A program made the position numbers and the translations under genes. Below, one piece after another: positions 40,901-55,000 of a DNA stretch of 64,000 nucleotides. Source of the DNA: Ophiura sarsii (Eukaryota > Echinodermata > Ophiuroidea > Amphilepidida > Ophiuridae). The stretch is taken from the NCBI GenBank assembly GCA_035610835.1, contig CM069445.1, positions 32,848,811 through 32,912,810 of the forward strand, in the 5' to 3' direction. The notes beneath the pieces are model-generated. The model saw only the letters and a list, made by a program, of their open reading frames with translations. It did not search any database and was not told where the DNA came from. Position 1 is the stretch's first letter. Every line of letters starts with the position of its first letter.

Positions 40901-43900
40901 CATATTATTAATTGATTGATTGTAATTGCCTATCAATCTCCAATGCTAGAGTTATATGAGCAGGGTCCAAATGGCACACTGACATAGTAGGTCTTGGACC
41001 CAAAAATAATAACAAATGGGCAGATTTGGCAGCCTCTAGAGCTACCATCGGAAACGGTGGTAGAGCCAAGGAAATAATTTATTTAAATCATACCATTCTG
41101 GCATTACATGTGAATACATCTCCACTACGTGTTGCTTCTGTCTCTGATTTTTGACCCTCAATATCCAGTACACATTTGTAGTTACTTGCCTGTGAAATAA
41201 AAGTAGTATACAAATATAACGAGGTATGAGGGAAAATGGGGCAAACTATTTTCCTGAGGTACAAGCTATTATAGGCCTATCACATTAAACATGAAGAGTG
41301 AGAGGTGATAGGCCAATAGCTAATACCTAGGGATATAGTGTGCCATTTTACCATGACAGAAGCCATGTAGTATTCATTGTATTACACCTCTCTATAATTA
41401 TCTGGCCAGGCATGAGGTTATAGGGAATTAGTAACAAAATTCCCATGGCATGATTAGTTCATGAATATTTATGAGGTGTATGATGTTGCATGCATACTGC
41501 ATTTCTGTGTGATTAAGTTAAGTACATTTTTGGTGGGCATGCATGAATGCATACATTACAAAATGTAATTTGAACTATGTCTGTGCAGTATGTATATAAA
41601 ACAACTTCATATTCCGGAATTATCAGGGATTTTCTTGTAATAAATCAATCATGGAACACCAGACAGGCGACGGTGTACTCAAATCAAGAGCCATAGGTTA
41701 AATAAGTGTAGTTACTCAATGATTTCTAATTTCTAATTTGAATCTAAATAAATGACTGTACTATCAAGGTAACTTACTCTATATTCCGCTGGTAAATTGG
41801 TCCCTGTGACACTTATACTTTTACTGTGTGTGATTAGCCAATGTAAAGCGCTTTGAGACGGTGTTCCACATGGTGTAAAGCGCTATATAAAAACCGACTT
41901 TTATTATTATTATTATTACTGACACCATCTGATACTAATATCTCACCACTCTGTGCAATCAACTGAGGACACTGTTCATAGCCTTGTCTAGGACTTTGGT
42001 CAGGTGGATATTAACTTACTATATCTTCCGCTGGTAAATTGGTCCCAGTGACACTTATACTATTACTGACACCATGTGATACTAATATCTCATCATTCTG
42101 TGCAGTCAATTGAGGACACCATTCATAACCTTGTCTTGGACTTTGTTCAGGCTTCTGTTAAATTCATGACAAAAGAAGTAAGTATAGTCAAGGAAAAACA
42201 ACAACAACAAAAACCTGTTCTACATTGCGCAATCACAGAAAGCTACACATGGTCTTAGAAAATTTGCTTTGGGAGCTTGACACCTGCGCGGCCTGATGCA
42301 CTGTGGCCTGGACTTTAGGGAGTTGGGGTTAATTTCAAGAAATTAAATATAATACTCCTATTAAGTCTGCACTATTCAGAGCAAAACAGGCCAATTAAGC
42401 ACAGTTGGGCCTTTGATTGCCGCCCTTGTTAACCTTTAATCAGATTTTAATTCAGACACCACATATTACTATGCAATTAGAATAAGAAATAACTAACAAA
42501 CAACAACTCACATTGACACCATTTATAATACTGTTTTGGTCATCCTCTGAGCATGTGCTGTTGTCATGGGTACACTGGTTGCTATAGATACACCAATCAC
42601 ATGCCCAGCTACTATTGGTACAGGCTACACACCTAAGTAAAAAATACAACATATGGTTAGGTTACCATTGTAATGCTAGGATTGTTTTTTCATTAGTATT
42701 ATTTTTCTTAGAATATCTGTCTGAACTCCCCAACATTCAATTCTGAAATGTGTTTGAAACTTTAAAATCTCTAGCTTGAAACTGTAGGTCTTTAACTTTC
42801 AAAGTTGATATAGGGACCCTTTACAATATCTAGTTTGAGAAATTGGCGGTCTTGGCTTTCAAATGTTTAGCAAGGAACATTAAAAATGTTATCTTCAGAT
42901 CAAAGAGTTTCAGTAATCTGATATGGACTCCCTCAGGAGTTATTTCTATTTAATTTCAAAATAATTTTATTCTAAACCAAGTTGAACAGGTAGATCTGTT
43001 TGCTTCCCTTCCTTATGGTTGTCTCTCTTTCTTTCACTGACATAACCAGATCCCAATATTTAACCAAGTCTGATGGTATTATGATATTTATTATCATGAT
43101 GTCACTATTCATAGGTATTTCATAAACTTGACAAGTATTGCTGACCATGGGTATTGTTTATCTCTCTTAATAATCCAAAATAGTAATAAATGGTCTTAAC
43201 AGGGTTGTAGCTAGGCCAACTTTTGTGCCAGGTGGCAAAATGGCGAACGGAGGGAGCGAAGCGACTGGACGGGCTCAATATTTTGCTATTTGGTTACATA
43301 ACTCTCGCGGCTCAGGGGCCGGGATGTTTTTTAGGCTTTTTTAATGCACTTTGAGGGTTCATGCCACATCATTTCTTGTTTTATGAGGCAGTTTATTTTT
43401 TTAATTTATTTTTTACATTTTTTTTAGAGTGCCAGGCGGGTGCCAGGCGGCCTAGCCCCGTGCCAGGCGGGCCCACCCGGCGCCGCCTGGCGTAGCTACA
43501 ACCCTGGGTCTTAATATTCATTAGAAACTGGTTAATCTTGAGTCAATGTATCTGTACATTGTACAAAATGTCCTTTCATAATAAAGCTGGCTGTTGAAAC
43601 AGAAATGGTACTTATTTAATGCACAAATTATATGTACCGGTACAGCAGATGGGATAGAATATGAAGTGAACACACTTTCTTTAAAATTGAAAACTTACAT
43701 TTTATGTGAGTTACATTCATAGAAGTAGAAATCTCTCTGCACAAATTTGACTTGTGTCTCCGTAGAGAACACATACAAAAGCATCGTCACATGATCTGAT
43801 AAGAAATTTGTAAACAAATTGAAATATTTGTTATATAACTAAATATTAGTTGTACTTTTAACACTCAAAAGATAAAATTACTTGATCCAATTTCCTTGAA

Positions 43901-46900
43901 ATTAAGACACTTATGTATTACAAGTGGGATACCCTCGCTACGCTCAGGTCCCCGCTAGATGAGCAAATGAGATTCATGAGTTGTAACTTGAGTTCATGAG
44001 TTGTCAATTACTTGAAAACTTGAGTTCATGAGTTGTAAATAAACTCCGGTTTAATATGTTTATAAACCGCGGCGCCACAGGCGGTATGTGAAACTCGGCA
44101 CCTGATAGACGGTACGTTTACTTCCTTGCCGACTAAAAACTCACACAAATCTGTGAGTTCTGTATTTTTGAAGCAACCCGTCATGTCCACAGTTGTAATG
44201 TATTAAGAAACCACATTATGTTTAATATGTTTAATTACCTGACATGACCCTCCCATGCGTTATAACAATATTTATAAATATATGGTTATGCCACATTACT
44301 TTATTAACCCCTACCTCTGAAACCACATAACCTCCACACGCACAAACCAGGTTGATTTATATATAATCATAACCCTTCTAAACCATTTCCTGTGGCTACT
44401 TTATTAATCCCTACCTCTTAAACTGTATACTTTATTACCCATCAGTCCCGTGGATAGGCCTACAGCTATTTCCCATGTGGCTTAAGGTCCGTTCAGATCG
44501 ACGCATGAGTTGAAGTAATGTCAACCTTTATCCGGCAACATCGGCCAATGCGGAACAACAGGAGTATGAACGGGCTTTTATATGCGCCATGTGTAGGAGT
44601 GCGTATTGTGCCTCGGCAGTTAGCCCATGCGCAAACATGCACGCATAACCATAACCCTTAGACCACTAAATCCAACAGAATCCAACAGAAGCACCGCGCC
44701 CATTCCCCAGTAATTTCATTGTCCAATCATTCAATGGTACATATAGGCTCGGAAAATTTAATTTTTGGAGCGTGACCCACATAGCGTGATGCAGGATCCC
44801 CTGGACTCTGGCCAAGGCCCGGGGGCGACACACACCACTTTTTCCGTCCTGATTTGTCCCATGTTTCGCCCCTGTTAGGTTGATTGCCACAACTCCCCCC
44901 CCCCCCCCACCCCCGAATAGGTTAAGGATAAACCATTTGCTTACCTTTACCAGCCTGTATTGGTGGTATATTTGCCCCAGCAGGTGTAGTACATGACAAC
45001 TCATTGCCAGATTTAGTGGCGACTGAAGGTGGGGATTCATCAAATACACACTGGTAGGAGTGGTCGTCTTTCAAATCTGGTAGCTCTTCCACTGTGAGAG
45101 TTATCTGGATTAAGAACAGAAATATGATAATGTACAAATATCGAATGCCTGATAGTGTGATCGTGTGAGATTTGCTGGATGTTTGTTTTGCAGAAACATG
45201 GTCATAGGCAAAGGGCTTGATAGTAATCTGTCACCAAGCTGCTTATCTTTCCCTATAAATTCATCAAAAATTAAATATTGTTAGTTTCATATGTTATGAT
45301 TAAACCCTAATAATTAGGGTTGATCGGTATTTTAAAAACACTTTAAAGCTTACCGTTTGTTGAGTTTCAGTAATAGGAAGCCTGTCATATGGTGTTATAT
45401 TACTTATGCTAATACATTGAGCATTGTTATAGGCAAGCCATCTAGTAGAGACATCAGGCATTGGACATGCATCATAACGGGTGCACCTGTAATGGAAGCA
45501 TGGATTGTTTAGAAATTGCCATTGTTTGAAAATAACAAAGTCAAGAAAGTAAGCAACAGCATCAAACAAATGTAAAATGCCAACCCTTTCAGAATGCTTC
45601 ACACTTACAGCCATCTGGGTTGACCTCAGTAAAGATATACTGTACTTTTCTCCCATGTTCATCATCCACAGTATGGATCCTAAAAGCTGTGTATAAAGGC
45701 TGTTTTCATTTACCACAGTGGATTAGATAGGTCATGTGAGCAAAATATCTTGCCTAGACAGACTGGATTATGATCAGCCACTTCCGTAGAGCCGGTGTGG
45801 CTGAGCGTTAGCATAATACGCCATAGGTCCCTGGTTCAGATCCGGGCGACGGTGTGTTGCTCCATGATTGTCTAGGGTTTTCTGTATCTCTGTTAATACA
45901 TTATCTAATTTATTTATAGAGTGCGCATCTGTTGATCCCCGCTAAGAATACTACACTCTGGACCTCTGGGATTCCCACCACCTGTGTATATACTATCTAT
46001 CATCTATCTATCTAATTATACATACCTCTTTTCCAGTGTACACCATCCACAGTACGGATCCCCATATGCGCCTCCGCTCACACCTATACATTCCTCACAG
46101 CTGGTATACTCCAGACAATTCTCAACAAGTAGTTTCACAAGCTAAAACAAAAAGGGAGGGGAACAATTGATTCTGTAGCTGAATAAGAGAAAGGGCCTCT
46201 ATCTGCATGAAGATAGCAATGTTATCAAGATTAAGCTAGGCAATATGTAGGATAGGAGAACAGCATATGTTGTATGGGTTAAATACATTTTCTAGTGGGC
46301 TTGTATTGAACAAAACTACTTTGTTTACTGAAATTGGTTGCATTTGAAAAACCTTGACATTCTTGGGCATGGGTTGTTTGCAGGGTTTCTTTGGAGCATT
46401 TATTTTTGGATTTGGTGGGGGTTTTTTTCATTCATTTTTGGTAACCATATGAAATAGGCATCTCATCTTGTATGTAAGGTTGCCAATACTTTACAGATTG
46501 TGAGATTTGTCCAAAAGGGAGGTTCGCAAACAACCATGTCCACAAACATCACTTTGTATTGCAACTGACAACATATTTGAAACTCACCTTAATGAGTTTG
46601 TACTGAAATGTATAAGGTGATCATACAACATCATTATGTATGACTTATAGCAAGTGCTATAAGGAATTAATAGCACTCATCGACAGTGATGATTTATGTG
46701 GCAGAACTCTACCCCTACACACCCAGACACCTCAATATACATGTAGATACACACCACTTTCACAGTAGGACACCTCTCACTCACCCAGACCATGGTCTGC
46801 TACTTTCATGCCCAGACTTAGACAATCATCTACTATACACACACACACCAAGTTGGGTAATAATTACAGCTCTGTAATTAATCAGGTTATTTACGATGTC

Positions 46901-48998
46901 AAATTTATAGCATTCTGAAGCTGTACAATAAGTGAAATTTGTGGAACCCTGGACTTGCTGTGTATGTGCTATTATGCTAATTGTTGTGCTGGTATCAAAC
47001 CATTTCGTATTCTACACTTACTTCTGCATCTTCCAATAATGAACCTAAACTTAACCCTTACCCACAACCCCCTATGCTGCTACAATCTGGTACCCCGTGA
47101 AACTTAATGGGTTTTAAGCTGATCCATATATGCATGCGGAGACTGATTTCCCAAAATAAATGTGAGGCGTTTTCCTCCCCTGATACTTTAATTCACAAAA
47201 ACACGCCTGGGGAGTTAGGGTTATCAATGTTAATATCAAAACAAAACTTTGTCCTTACCTTTTGCTCTGTCAGTAGTGTTACCATCATTTGATCTCCACT
47301 TATTTCTGCATCTCTCAATACTGAGCTACCCATGTTGAATCTCTCATATTCTCTTGCACTGGTTTTACTCTCAATATGCACCTAAAAAATCACATCAAAT
47401 ACTATAAGCTGATTAGAAATTACATGTACATACACTGGCAGGGACAGGACAGTATCATGTTAGCATCAAGATACTATTTAATACTAAACATTTAAAAGAT
47501 CAAGTTTTTAGCTGAGACTAATACAGGGTGAGACAAAAAGAATGGGCACTTTTTTGCGAAAGTGCCACAGAAATTGTAGGCCTGCATATTCAAAACCAAA
47601 ATATAGTGCTACAAAGACCACACATTTGGCGTTTATTCAAAAAAAGATTTTTTGAATTCGGACATTGCGTCATAATGTTGCAACAATTTTAGTAGAACCC
47701 GGCATTTTAAAGCCAATCCACGGAATGGCAATAACGCATAGTATTGTTGCCTGCCATATTCAGAGATTAATGAATCTAATGACAAATCTGAAAAGGAACA
47801 TGAATGTTGGATACAAAATCTTAGAATGACTGGAAATAAATAGAACTGTGAAATTATGAGTAATACAAAGCCTAAAATCAAGAAAGAAAAAGTAAAAATA
47901 CTGCAAGTCACGATTTGCGAATCCCCCTGGCTTGGAGATTAACCAAATGAGGTCAATAGGGTCATGTTCCCCCGGTGTTCATGTTTCTTTTCTCCAAGTT
48001 TGAGGTCAATCTGGCAACTTTTACCATTTTACCTCTGAATGACCTTTGACCTCAGATGACCTCGGATGACCTCTCATTATTTTTTGACGTGTTCCCCCAG
48101 TGTTCGTTGCACGATTTAACCTCTTATTGACCTTTGACCTTGGTTGACCTCTGATAACCGTTGACCTCGGATGACCTCTAATTTATTTTAGACATGTTCC
48201 CCTGGTGTTCATGTTTCTTATCTCCAAGTTTGACGTCAATCGGGCAACTTTGACGATTTGACCTCTGGATAACCCTTGACCTCAGATGACCTCAAATTAT
48301 TTTTTGACATGTTCCCCCAGTGTTCATTGCACGATTTAACCATTTGTTGACCTTTGACCTTGGATGACCTCTAATGACCGTTGACTTCGGATGACCTATA
48401 ATTTAATTTATACATATTCCCCCGGTGTTCATGTTCCTTGTCTCCTAGTTTGATGTCAATCGGGCAACTTTTATGATTTGACCTCAGGATGACCTTTGAC
48501 CTCAGATGACCTCGGATGACTTCTAATTATTGTTTGACATGTTCCCCTGGTGTTCATTGTGCGATTTAACCCCTTGTTGACCTCGGATGACCTCTAATGA
48601 CGGTTGACTTGGATGACCTCTAATTTATTTTAGACATGTTCACCCGGTGTTCATGTTTCTTTTCTCCAAGTTTGAAGTCAATCGGGCAACTTTTACAATG
48701 TGACCCCTGGATGACCTTTGACTTCGGATGACCTATGCAAATTAGACCCCAAAAAATGTTCACCCGGCGTTCATTTTCCTTTCTTCCAAGTTTGAAGTCA
48801 ATCGGGCAACTTTTACAATTTGACCTCTGGGTGACCTTTGACCTCAGATGACCTATGCAAATTGGACCCCCAAAAAACCAGCCACAGTGTTTGACCATGG
48901 CCTACCTATTGCTGAAGGTTTGAAGTCAATCCGTCCATCCGTTCAAAAGATACAGCATTCGGGGAAAAGGCTAACCAAAAGGCGCCCCCCCCCCCGCG

Positions 48999-49041
<43 letters not shown>

Positions 49042-52000
49042 TAGGCACAGACACACATTACATGATGAAAAAATACCCTTCTGGTTTTACAAACTAGGGG
49101 GATAAAAAATAGGGACAGCGGTCCCAAATATGTCATCCGTTTATATGGGTAGATTAAAAAAAAGGTGGCTCTAAAACCACAGGCATCAGGCAACTAGAAA
49201 GAAAGAGGACATATACACTGCCGCGCAAAAGTATTTCTCCCCCTGGAAGCTTGCCAGTTATCACTGTGTTGTCGACAAAGTATTAAACCATCAGACCCAA
49301 TAACCATTTCATTGTGTTCATTGTACATTTTATACCAATAAATACCATGTTTCCTATTCAGATTCATGATTTAAAAGCATTGCAATTCATGATTTTATCG
49401 AGCAAGTCAAAATTCCAATGTAAAATCGCTGTAGTAAATCACCTCATGAATATCAATTAGCTCATTATCGGCAGTGTAACGCTATGAGAATTTTCAACTG
49501 AGATCAAAAGGTGATGGAAAACTCCATGTGCAGAAATGTATAAATGATAATTGGCATGCGCAGTTTATTGGAATACCTTTAGAAGGAACCATTCAAGCTA
49601 TATCAAGTTATTTTTCTGACGCCGATCTATGTTTTTGGCAGATATTCATCTTTTTAAAACCAAATCATATCGGGCTGTAATAGCGCAAATTCGGCAAGTT
49701 AAAAAAGCACCGGGGACCCATTGACTGTAAATAAGTACTGTTAGAGGTTGGACACAATAAGTATCCTATTCATCTGATTTGAATAGGATTGTGTAGCTCC
49801 CTATTGTTTGGGATTGAGAAGAGACGGTGGCATAGTAGAAAAAAGGATTTATTATGTCTTGGTATGTTGTTTATTGAGCGGTCCTTTGTGAAGATGAAAT
49901 AGAGGGAAACTCTACTGCTTTGAATCATTCTATTGATAACGTGGTTTGTTACGTCACTGGAGCAAATAGGTCAATGAACTACGTGCATGCACACTTTGTA
50001 ATTTTCTGGTTCTCCATGTTATTTCAGCCCGATTGTATTGAAAATAATTTTAGATGTGCCTTAAATAAAGATGAATATCTGCAAAAAACATAAACCGTCG
50101 TCACAAAAATAACTTTTTAAAGCTGGAATGGTTCCTTTTGAAGGTATTCCAATAAACTGCACATGCCAATTATCATTTATAAAAGTCTGCACATGGAGTT
50201 TTCCATCACCAGTTGATCTCAGTTGAAAATGCCCATAGCGTTACACTGCCGATAATGAGCTAATTGATATTCATGAGGTGATTTACTACGGCAATTTTAC
50301 ATTGGAATTTTGACTTGCCCTATAAAATCATGAATTGTAATGCTGTTAGATCATAAATCTGAATAGGAAACATGAATTTATTGGTATAAAATGTACAATG
50401 AACACATTGAAATGGTAATTGGGTCTGATGGTTTAATACTTTGTCGACAACACAGTGATAACTGGCAAGCTTCCAGGGGGAAAAATACTTTTGCGCGGCA
50501 GTGTATATAGTATAGCCTCCTTGTAAGTCATAATAAGGTAACATCATAATGTAAATAAATAAATATCCTGGAATTTGGTTGCAATTGTACTTCACCTGTT
50601 TAAATGTAATACATATGCAGCCAATTTTACATCTTGACCTCAGATGACTTTTGACCTTGGTATTTGACCTTTGAACTCATTAACATATGAAGGTTTCCAT
50701 GTTGCATCTATGACCCAAGTTTGGTATGCAATTGGTCATTGTATGAAAAGAAATGGACAAATGTAATCAATTTTACATATGCAGCCAATTTTACATCTTG
50801 ACCTCAGATGACCTTTGACCTTGGTATGTGACCTTTGACCTCATTAACATATGAAGGTTTCCATGTTGCATATATGACCCAAGTTTGATATAAAAGGCCA
50901 ATATCGCTCCAGCTGACATAATGTGCAGAATAATAGGTGTTTTCTATTGCACTAAATATTATGAAGCAAATCATATACAGAGTAAGATTATAGCAGTGAT
51001 ATAAAATAGGAACAATATAAAAGCAATGAAGTTGTTATACTTGTTAATGTGTCAGTCCATTTCATATGATCATAGGGGAGGGGAATTATATGTTTCCTTA
51101 CCTTGACTAACTCCCCTCTAGCTGTTCCTACAAATCCTACAGTGTGATCTCTATGTGTAGTTGTGATAATAGATGATGGTAATGTGTCAGTCCATGTTAT
51201 ATGAGGTTGATAGGGAGGGGCAATATATGTTTCCTTACCTTGACTAACTCCCCTCTAGCTGTTCCTACAAATCCTACAGTGTGATCTCTATGTGTAGTTG
51301 TGATAATAGATGATGGTAATGTGTCAGTCCATGTTATATGAGGTTGATAGGGAGGGGCAATATATGTTTCCTTACCTTGACTAACTCCCCTCTAGCTGTT
51401 CCTACAAATCCTACAGTGTGATCTCTATGTGTAGTTGTGATAATAGATGATGGTAATGTGTCAGTCCATGTTATATGAGGTTGATAGGGAGGGGCAATAT
51501 ATGTTTCCTTACCTTGACTAACTCCCCTCTAGCTGTTCCTACAAATCCTACAGTGTGATCTCTATGTGTAGTTGTGATAATAGATGATGGTAATGTGTCA
51601 GTCCATGTTATATGAGGTTGATAGGGAGGGGCAATATATGTTTCCTTACCTTGACTAACTCCCCTCTAGCTGTTCCTACAAATCCTACAGTGTGATCTCT
51701 ATGTGTAGTTGTGATAATAGATGATGGTAATGTGTCAGTCCATGTTATATGAGGTTGATAGGGAGGGGCAATATATGTTTCCTTACCTTGACTAACTCCC
51801 CTCTAGCTGTTCCTACAAATCCTACAGTGTGATCTCTATGTGTAGTTGTGATAATAGATGATGGTAATGTGTCAGTCCATGTTATATGAGGTTGATAGGG
51901 AGGGGCAATATATGTTTCCTTACCTTGACTAACTCCCCTCTAGCTGTTCCTACAAATCCTACAGTGTGATCTCTATGTGTAGTTGTGATAATAGATGATG

Positions 52001-55000
52001 GTAATGTGTCAGTCCATGTTATATGAGGTTGATAGGGAGGGGCAATATATGTTTCCTTACCTTGACTAACTCCCCTCTAGCTGTTCCTACAAATCCTACA
52101 GTGTGATCTCTATGTGTAGTTGTGATAATAGATGATGGTAATGTGTCAGTCCATGTTATATGAGGTTGATAGGAAGGGGCAATATATGTTTCCTTACCTT
52201 GACTAACTCCCCTCTAGCTGTTCCTACAAATCCTACAGTGTGATCTCTATGTGTAGTTGTGATAATAGATGATGGTAATGTGTCAGTCCATGTTATATGA
52301 GGTTGATAGGGAGGGGCAATATATGTTTCCTTACCTTGACTAACTCCCCTCTAGCTGTTCCTACAAATCCTACAGTGTGATCTCTATGTGTAGTTGTGAT
52401 AATAGATGATGGTAATGTGTCAGTCCATGTTATATGAGGTTGATAGGGAGGGGCAATATATGTTTCCTTACCTTGACTAACTCCCCTCTAGCTGTTCCTA
52501 CAAATCCTACAGTGTGATCTCTATGTGTAGTTGTGATAATAGATGATGGTAATGTGTCAGTCCATGTTATATGAGGTTGATAGGGAGGGGCAATATATGT
52601 TTCCTTACCTTGACTAACTCCCCTCTAGCTGTTCCTACAAATCCTACAGTGTGATCTCTATGTGTAGTTGTGATAATAGATGATGGTAATGTGTCAGTCC
52701 ATGTTATATGAGGTTGATAGGGAGGGGCAATATATGTTTCCTTACCTTGACTAACTCCCCTCTAGCTGTTCCTACAAATCCTACAGTGTGATCTCTATGT
52801 GTAGTTGTGATAATAGATTATGGTAATGTGTCAGTCCATGTTATATGAGGTTGATAGGGAGGGGCAATATATGTTTCCTTACCTTGACTAACTCCCCTCT
52901 AGCTGTTCCTACAAATCCTACAGTGTGATCTCTATGTGTAGTTGTGATAATAGATGATGGTAATGTGTCAGTCCATGTTATATGAGGTTGATAGGGAGGG
53001 GCAATATATGTTTCCTTACCTTGACTAACTCCCCCCTAGCTGTTCCTACAAATCCTACAGTGTGATCTCTATGTGTAGTTGTGATAATAGATGATGGTAA
53101 TGTGTCAGTCCATGTTATATGAGGTTGATAGGGAGGGGCAATATATGTTTCCTTACCTTGACTAACTCCCCTCTAGCTGTTCCTACAAATCCTACAGTGT
53201 GATCTCTATGTGTAGTTGTGATAATAGATGATGGTAATGTGTCAGTCCATGTTATATGAGGTTGATAGGGAGGGGCAATATATGTTTCCTTACCTTGACT
53301 AACTCCCCTCTAGCTGTTCCTACAAATCCTACAGTGTGATCTCTATGTGTAGTTGTGATAATAGATGATGGTAATGTGTCAGTCCATTCAATGGCAGCAG
53401 TAGAAACCAGGGGTTCTATGCCACCTGCTTTTCTCCAATTTTGTGCACTACATTGTTGTGCTATTGCGCTATCACGAGTAGCCAACTGAAACATAAATAG
53501 AGAGAACAAGTCAATTCAATATCACAAGATGATAATAAATTATAAGCATCTAAAATACAAAATACTGTAAGTCACGACTTGCAAATTCCCCTGGCAGGAG
53601 ATTTCCCTCATGGGAGTAGTTAAGAATACTCCTTTAACATGCCTGGAAACAGCACCCACCCATCGGCCAATAGCGGATAACCTTTGCGTTGGCAGGTAAA
53701 ATAGTTCAAACTCACAGTATAAAATGAGTGAATTATAATGGCTGGTGGAATTTTTGTTGGGCAGGTATTTTTGTGACTTACCTGCCCAACTGGCTGGTTA
53801 AATCAAATCTGAAGTTCCAGCCCTGCCCTTTAATCAGCGAAGGCAAGGGCATCTTGTTAGGTGCTCATATTCGAAAATTTAATTTGCAGAATTAACCAAG
53901 ATATTTAAACTGTAACACCTATATAACATACGTAGGCAAACATGTGAATGCATAATATTTAGTATGTAAGTAATGATTGTGAATAAATCTCTTGCATGGA
54001 GAAAAAAAGTTTGGTTGAGATTGAAGTCTACCTTTTCATAATAGGGTCAAAGGTCATGTAAGGGTCATTAGATGTCAATCTGGGTACAACCCCATGATGA
54101 GTGATCTCAAGCCCACCTTACCCCAAGATTATTATCACCAATTTGGTTGAGATTGAACTTGGACTTTTCATACGAGAGTACTGAACAGGCCAAACCTAAC
54201 CAAAAGGGAATACACATACCCACCTCACCCCACCCCTACATGACATGATGATTATATCCCTGTGGGATTTTAGTCAGGGGGATGATCAATCAAAATATGA
54301 AGGTTACATGAATTCATTACTGTAAACTGAATGTAATCAAATTGAATCACATTGTAACCAAGATAAATCCAGCCAATCTATAAACATGTATGCCTTTAAA
54401 AAATACAAATTGCTCAAAGTAGTTTTTGTTCATTATCATACAACCATGTTTTTAGATCAATGCTTTATATAAGATAAACACCACTTATAGCCCCTTGTCA
54501 TTGTATCTTGGTGTAAAATTCATACACACATGCACATTCTTAGCAACTCAAATATAATGGGGGAGGGGGAGGGTTAACATAGTAAACAATGCAAAACACA
54601 CTTCCGCTTTCATTTTGTTTGTTTTCCGCTTCAATTTTATTTTATTTTATTTTAATTTTAGTTCTAACTTTTTTGTTCAGGTGTTTCAGAGTTTAAGATG
54701 TTTATAATAGGTTAAGCATTTTAAACAAGTATTGTGGTGACCAACCCCCAGAACCATGAAATAAAAAAATTAAAAGAGGCCTCCTCCTCTTTAAGGTTTG
54801 CAAAGTATATTACTAACAAGGGCGGTTTTGCACTAAAAAAGTTTTTTAAAAGGCCTCCTCCTTTTTTTTGAAAAAGTCTGGACGCTAAACATGTTTTTTT
54901 TTAATGTGCCTTATATCATAACCAGGGTTTATAATAATAACTAATTTGATCAGCCTACATTCTATTTGGGGTATGCAATCTACCAGCAATGCCAAGTATG

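Noticed and set aside
44666..45049. Minus-strand frame of 127 codons with a glycine run
   Set aside because: It crosses a C run and overlaps exon 6 in another frame; the exon frame has the splice sites and domain match.
45788..45860. Functional tRNA gene
   Set aside because: The tRNA-like head is followed by a body and a micro-repeat tail, as in a SINE.
48848..49105. Proline-rich frame
   Set aside because: Made by the C homopolymer at 48986-49041; no evidence of a gene.
51045..53387. CRISPR-like array
   Set aside because: The repeated units are joined directly with no unique spacers, and they derive from a eukaryotic exon and intron.
51045..53387. Array of complete duplicated exons giving extra Sema blades
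   Set aside because: Only the first unit has an acceptor and the unit is not a multiple of three, so the copies cannot be joined in frame as exons.
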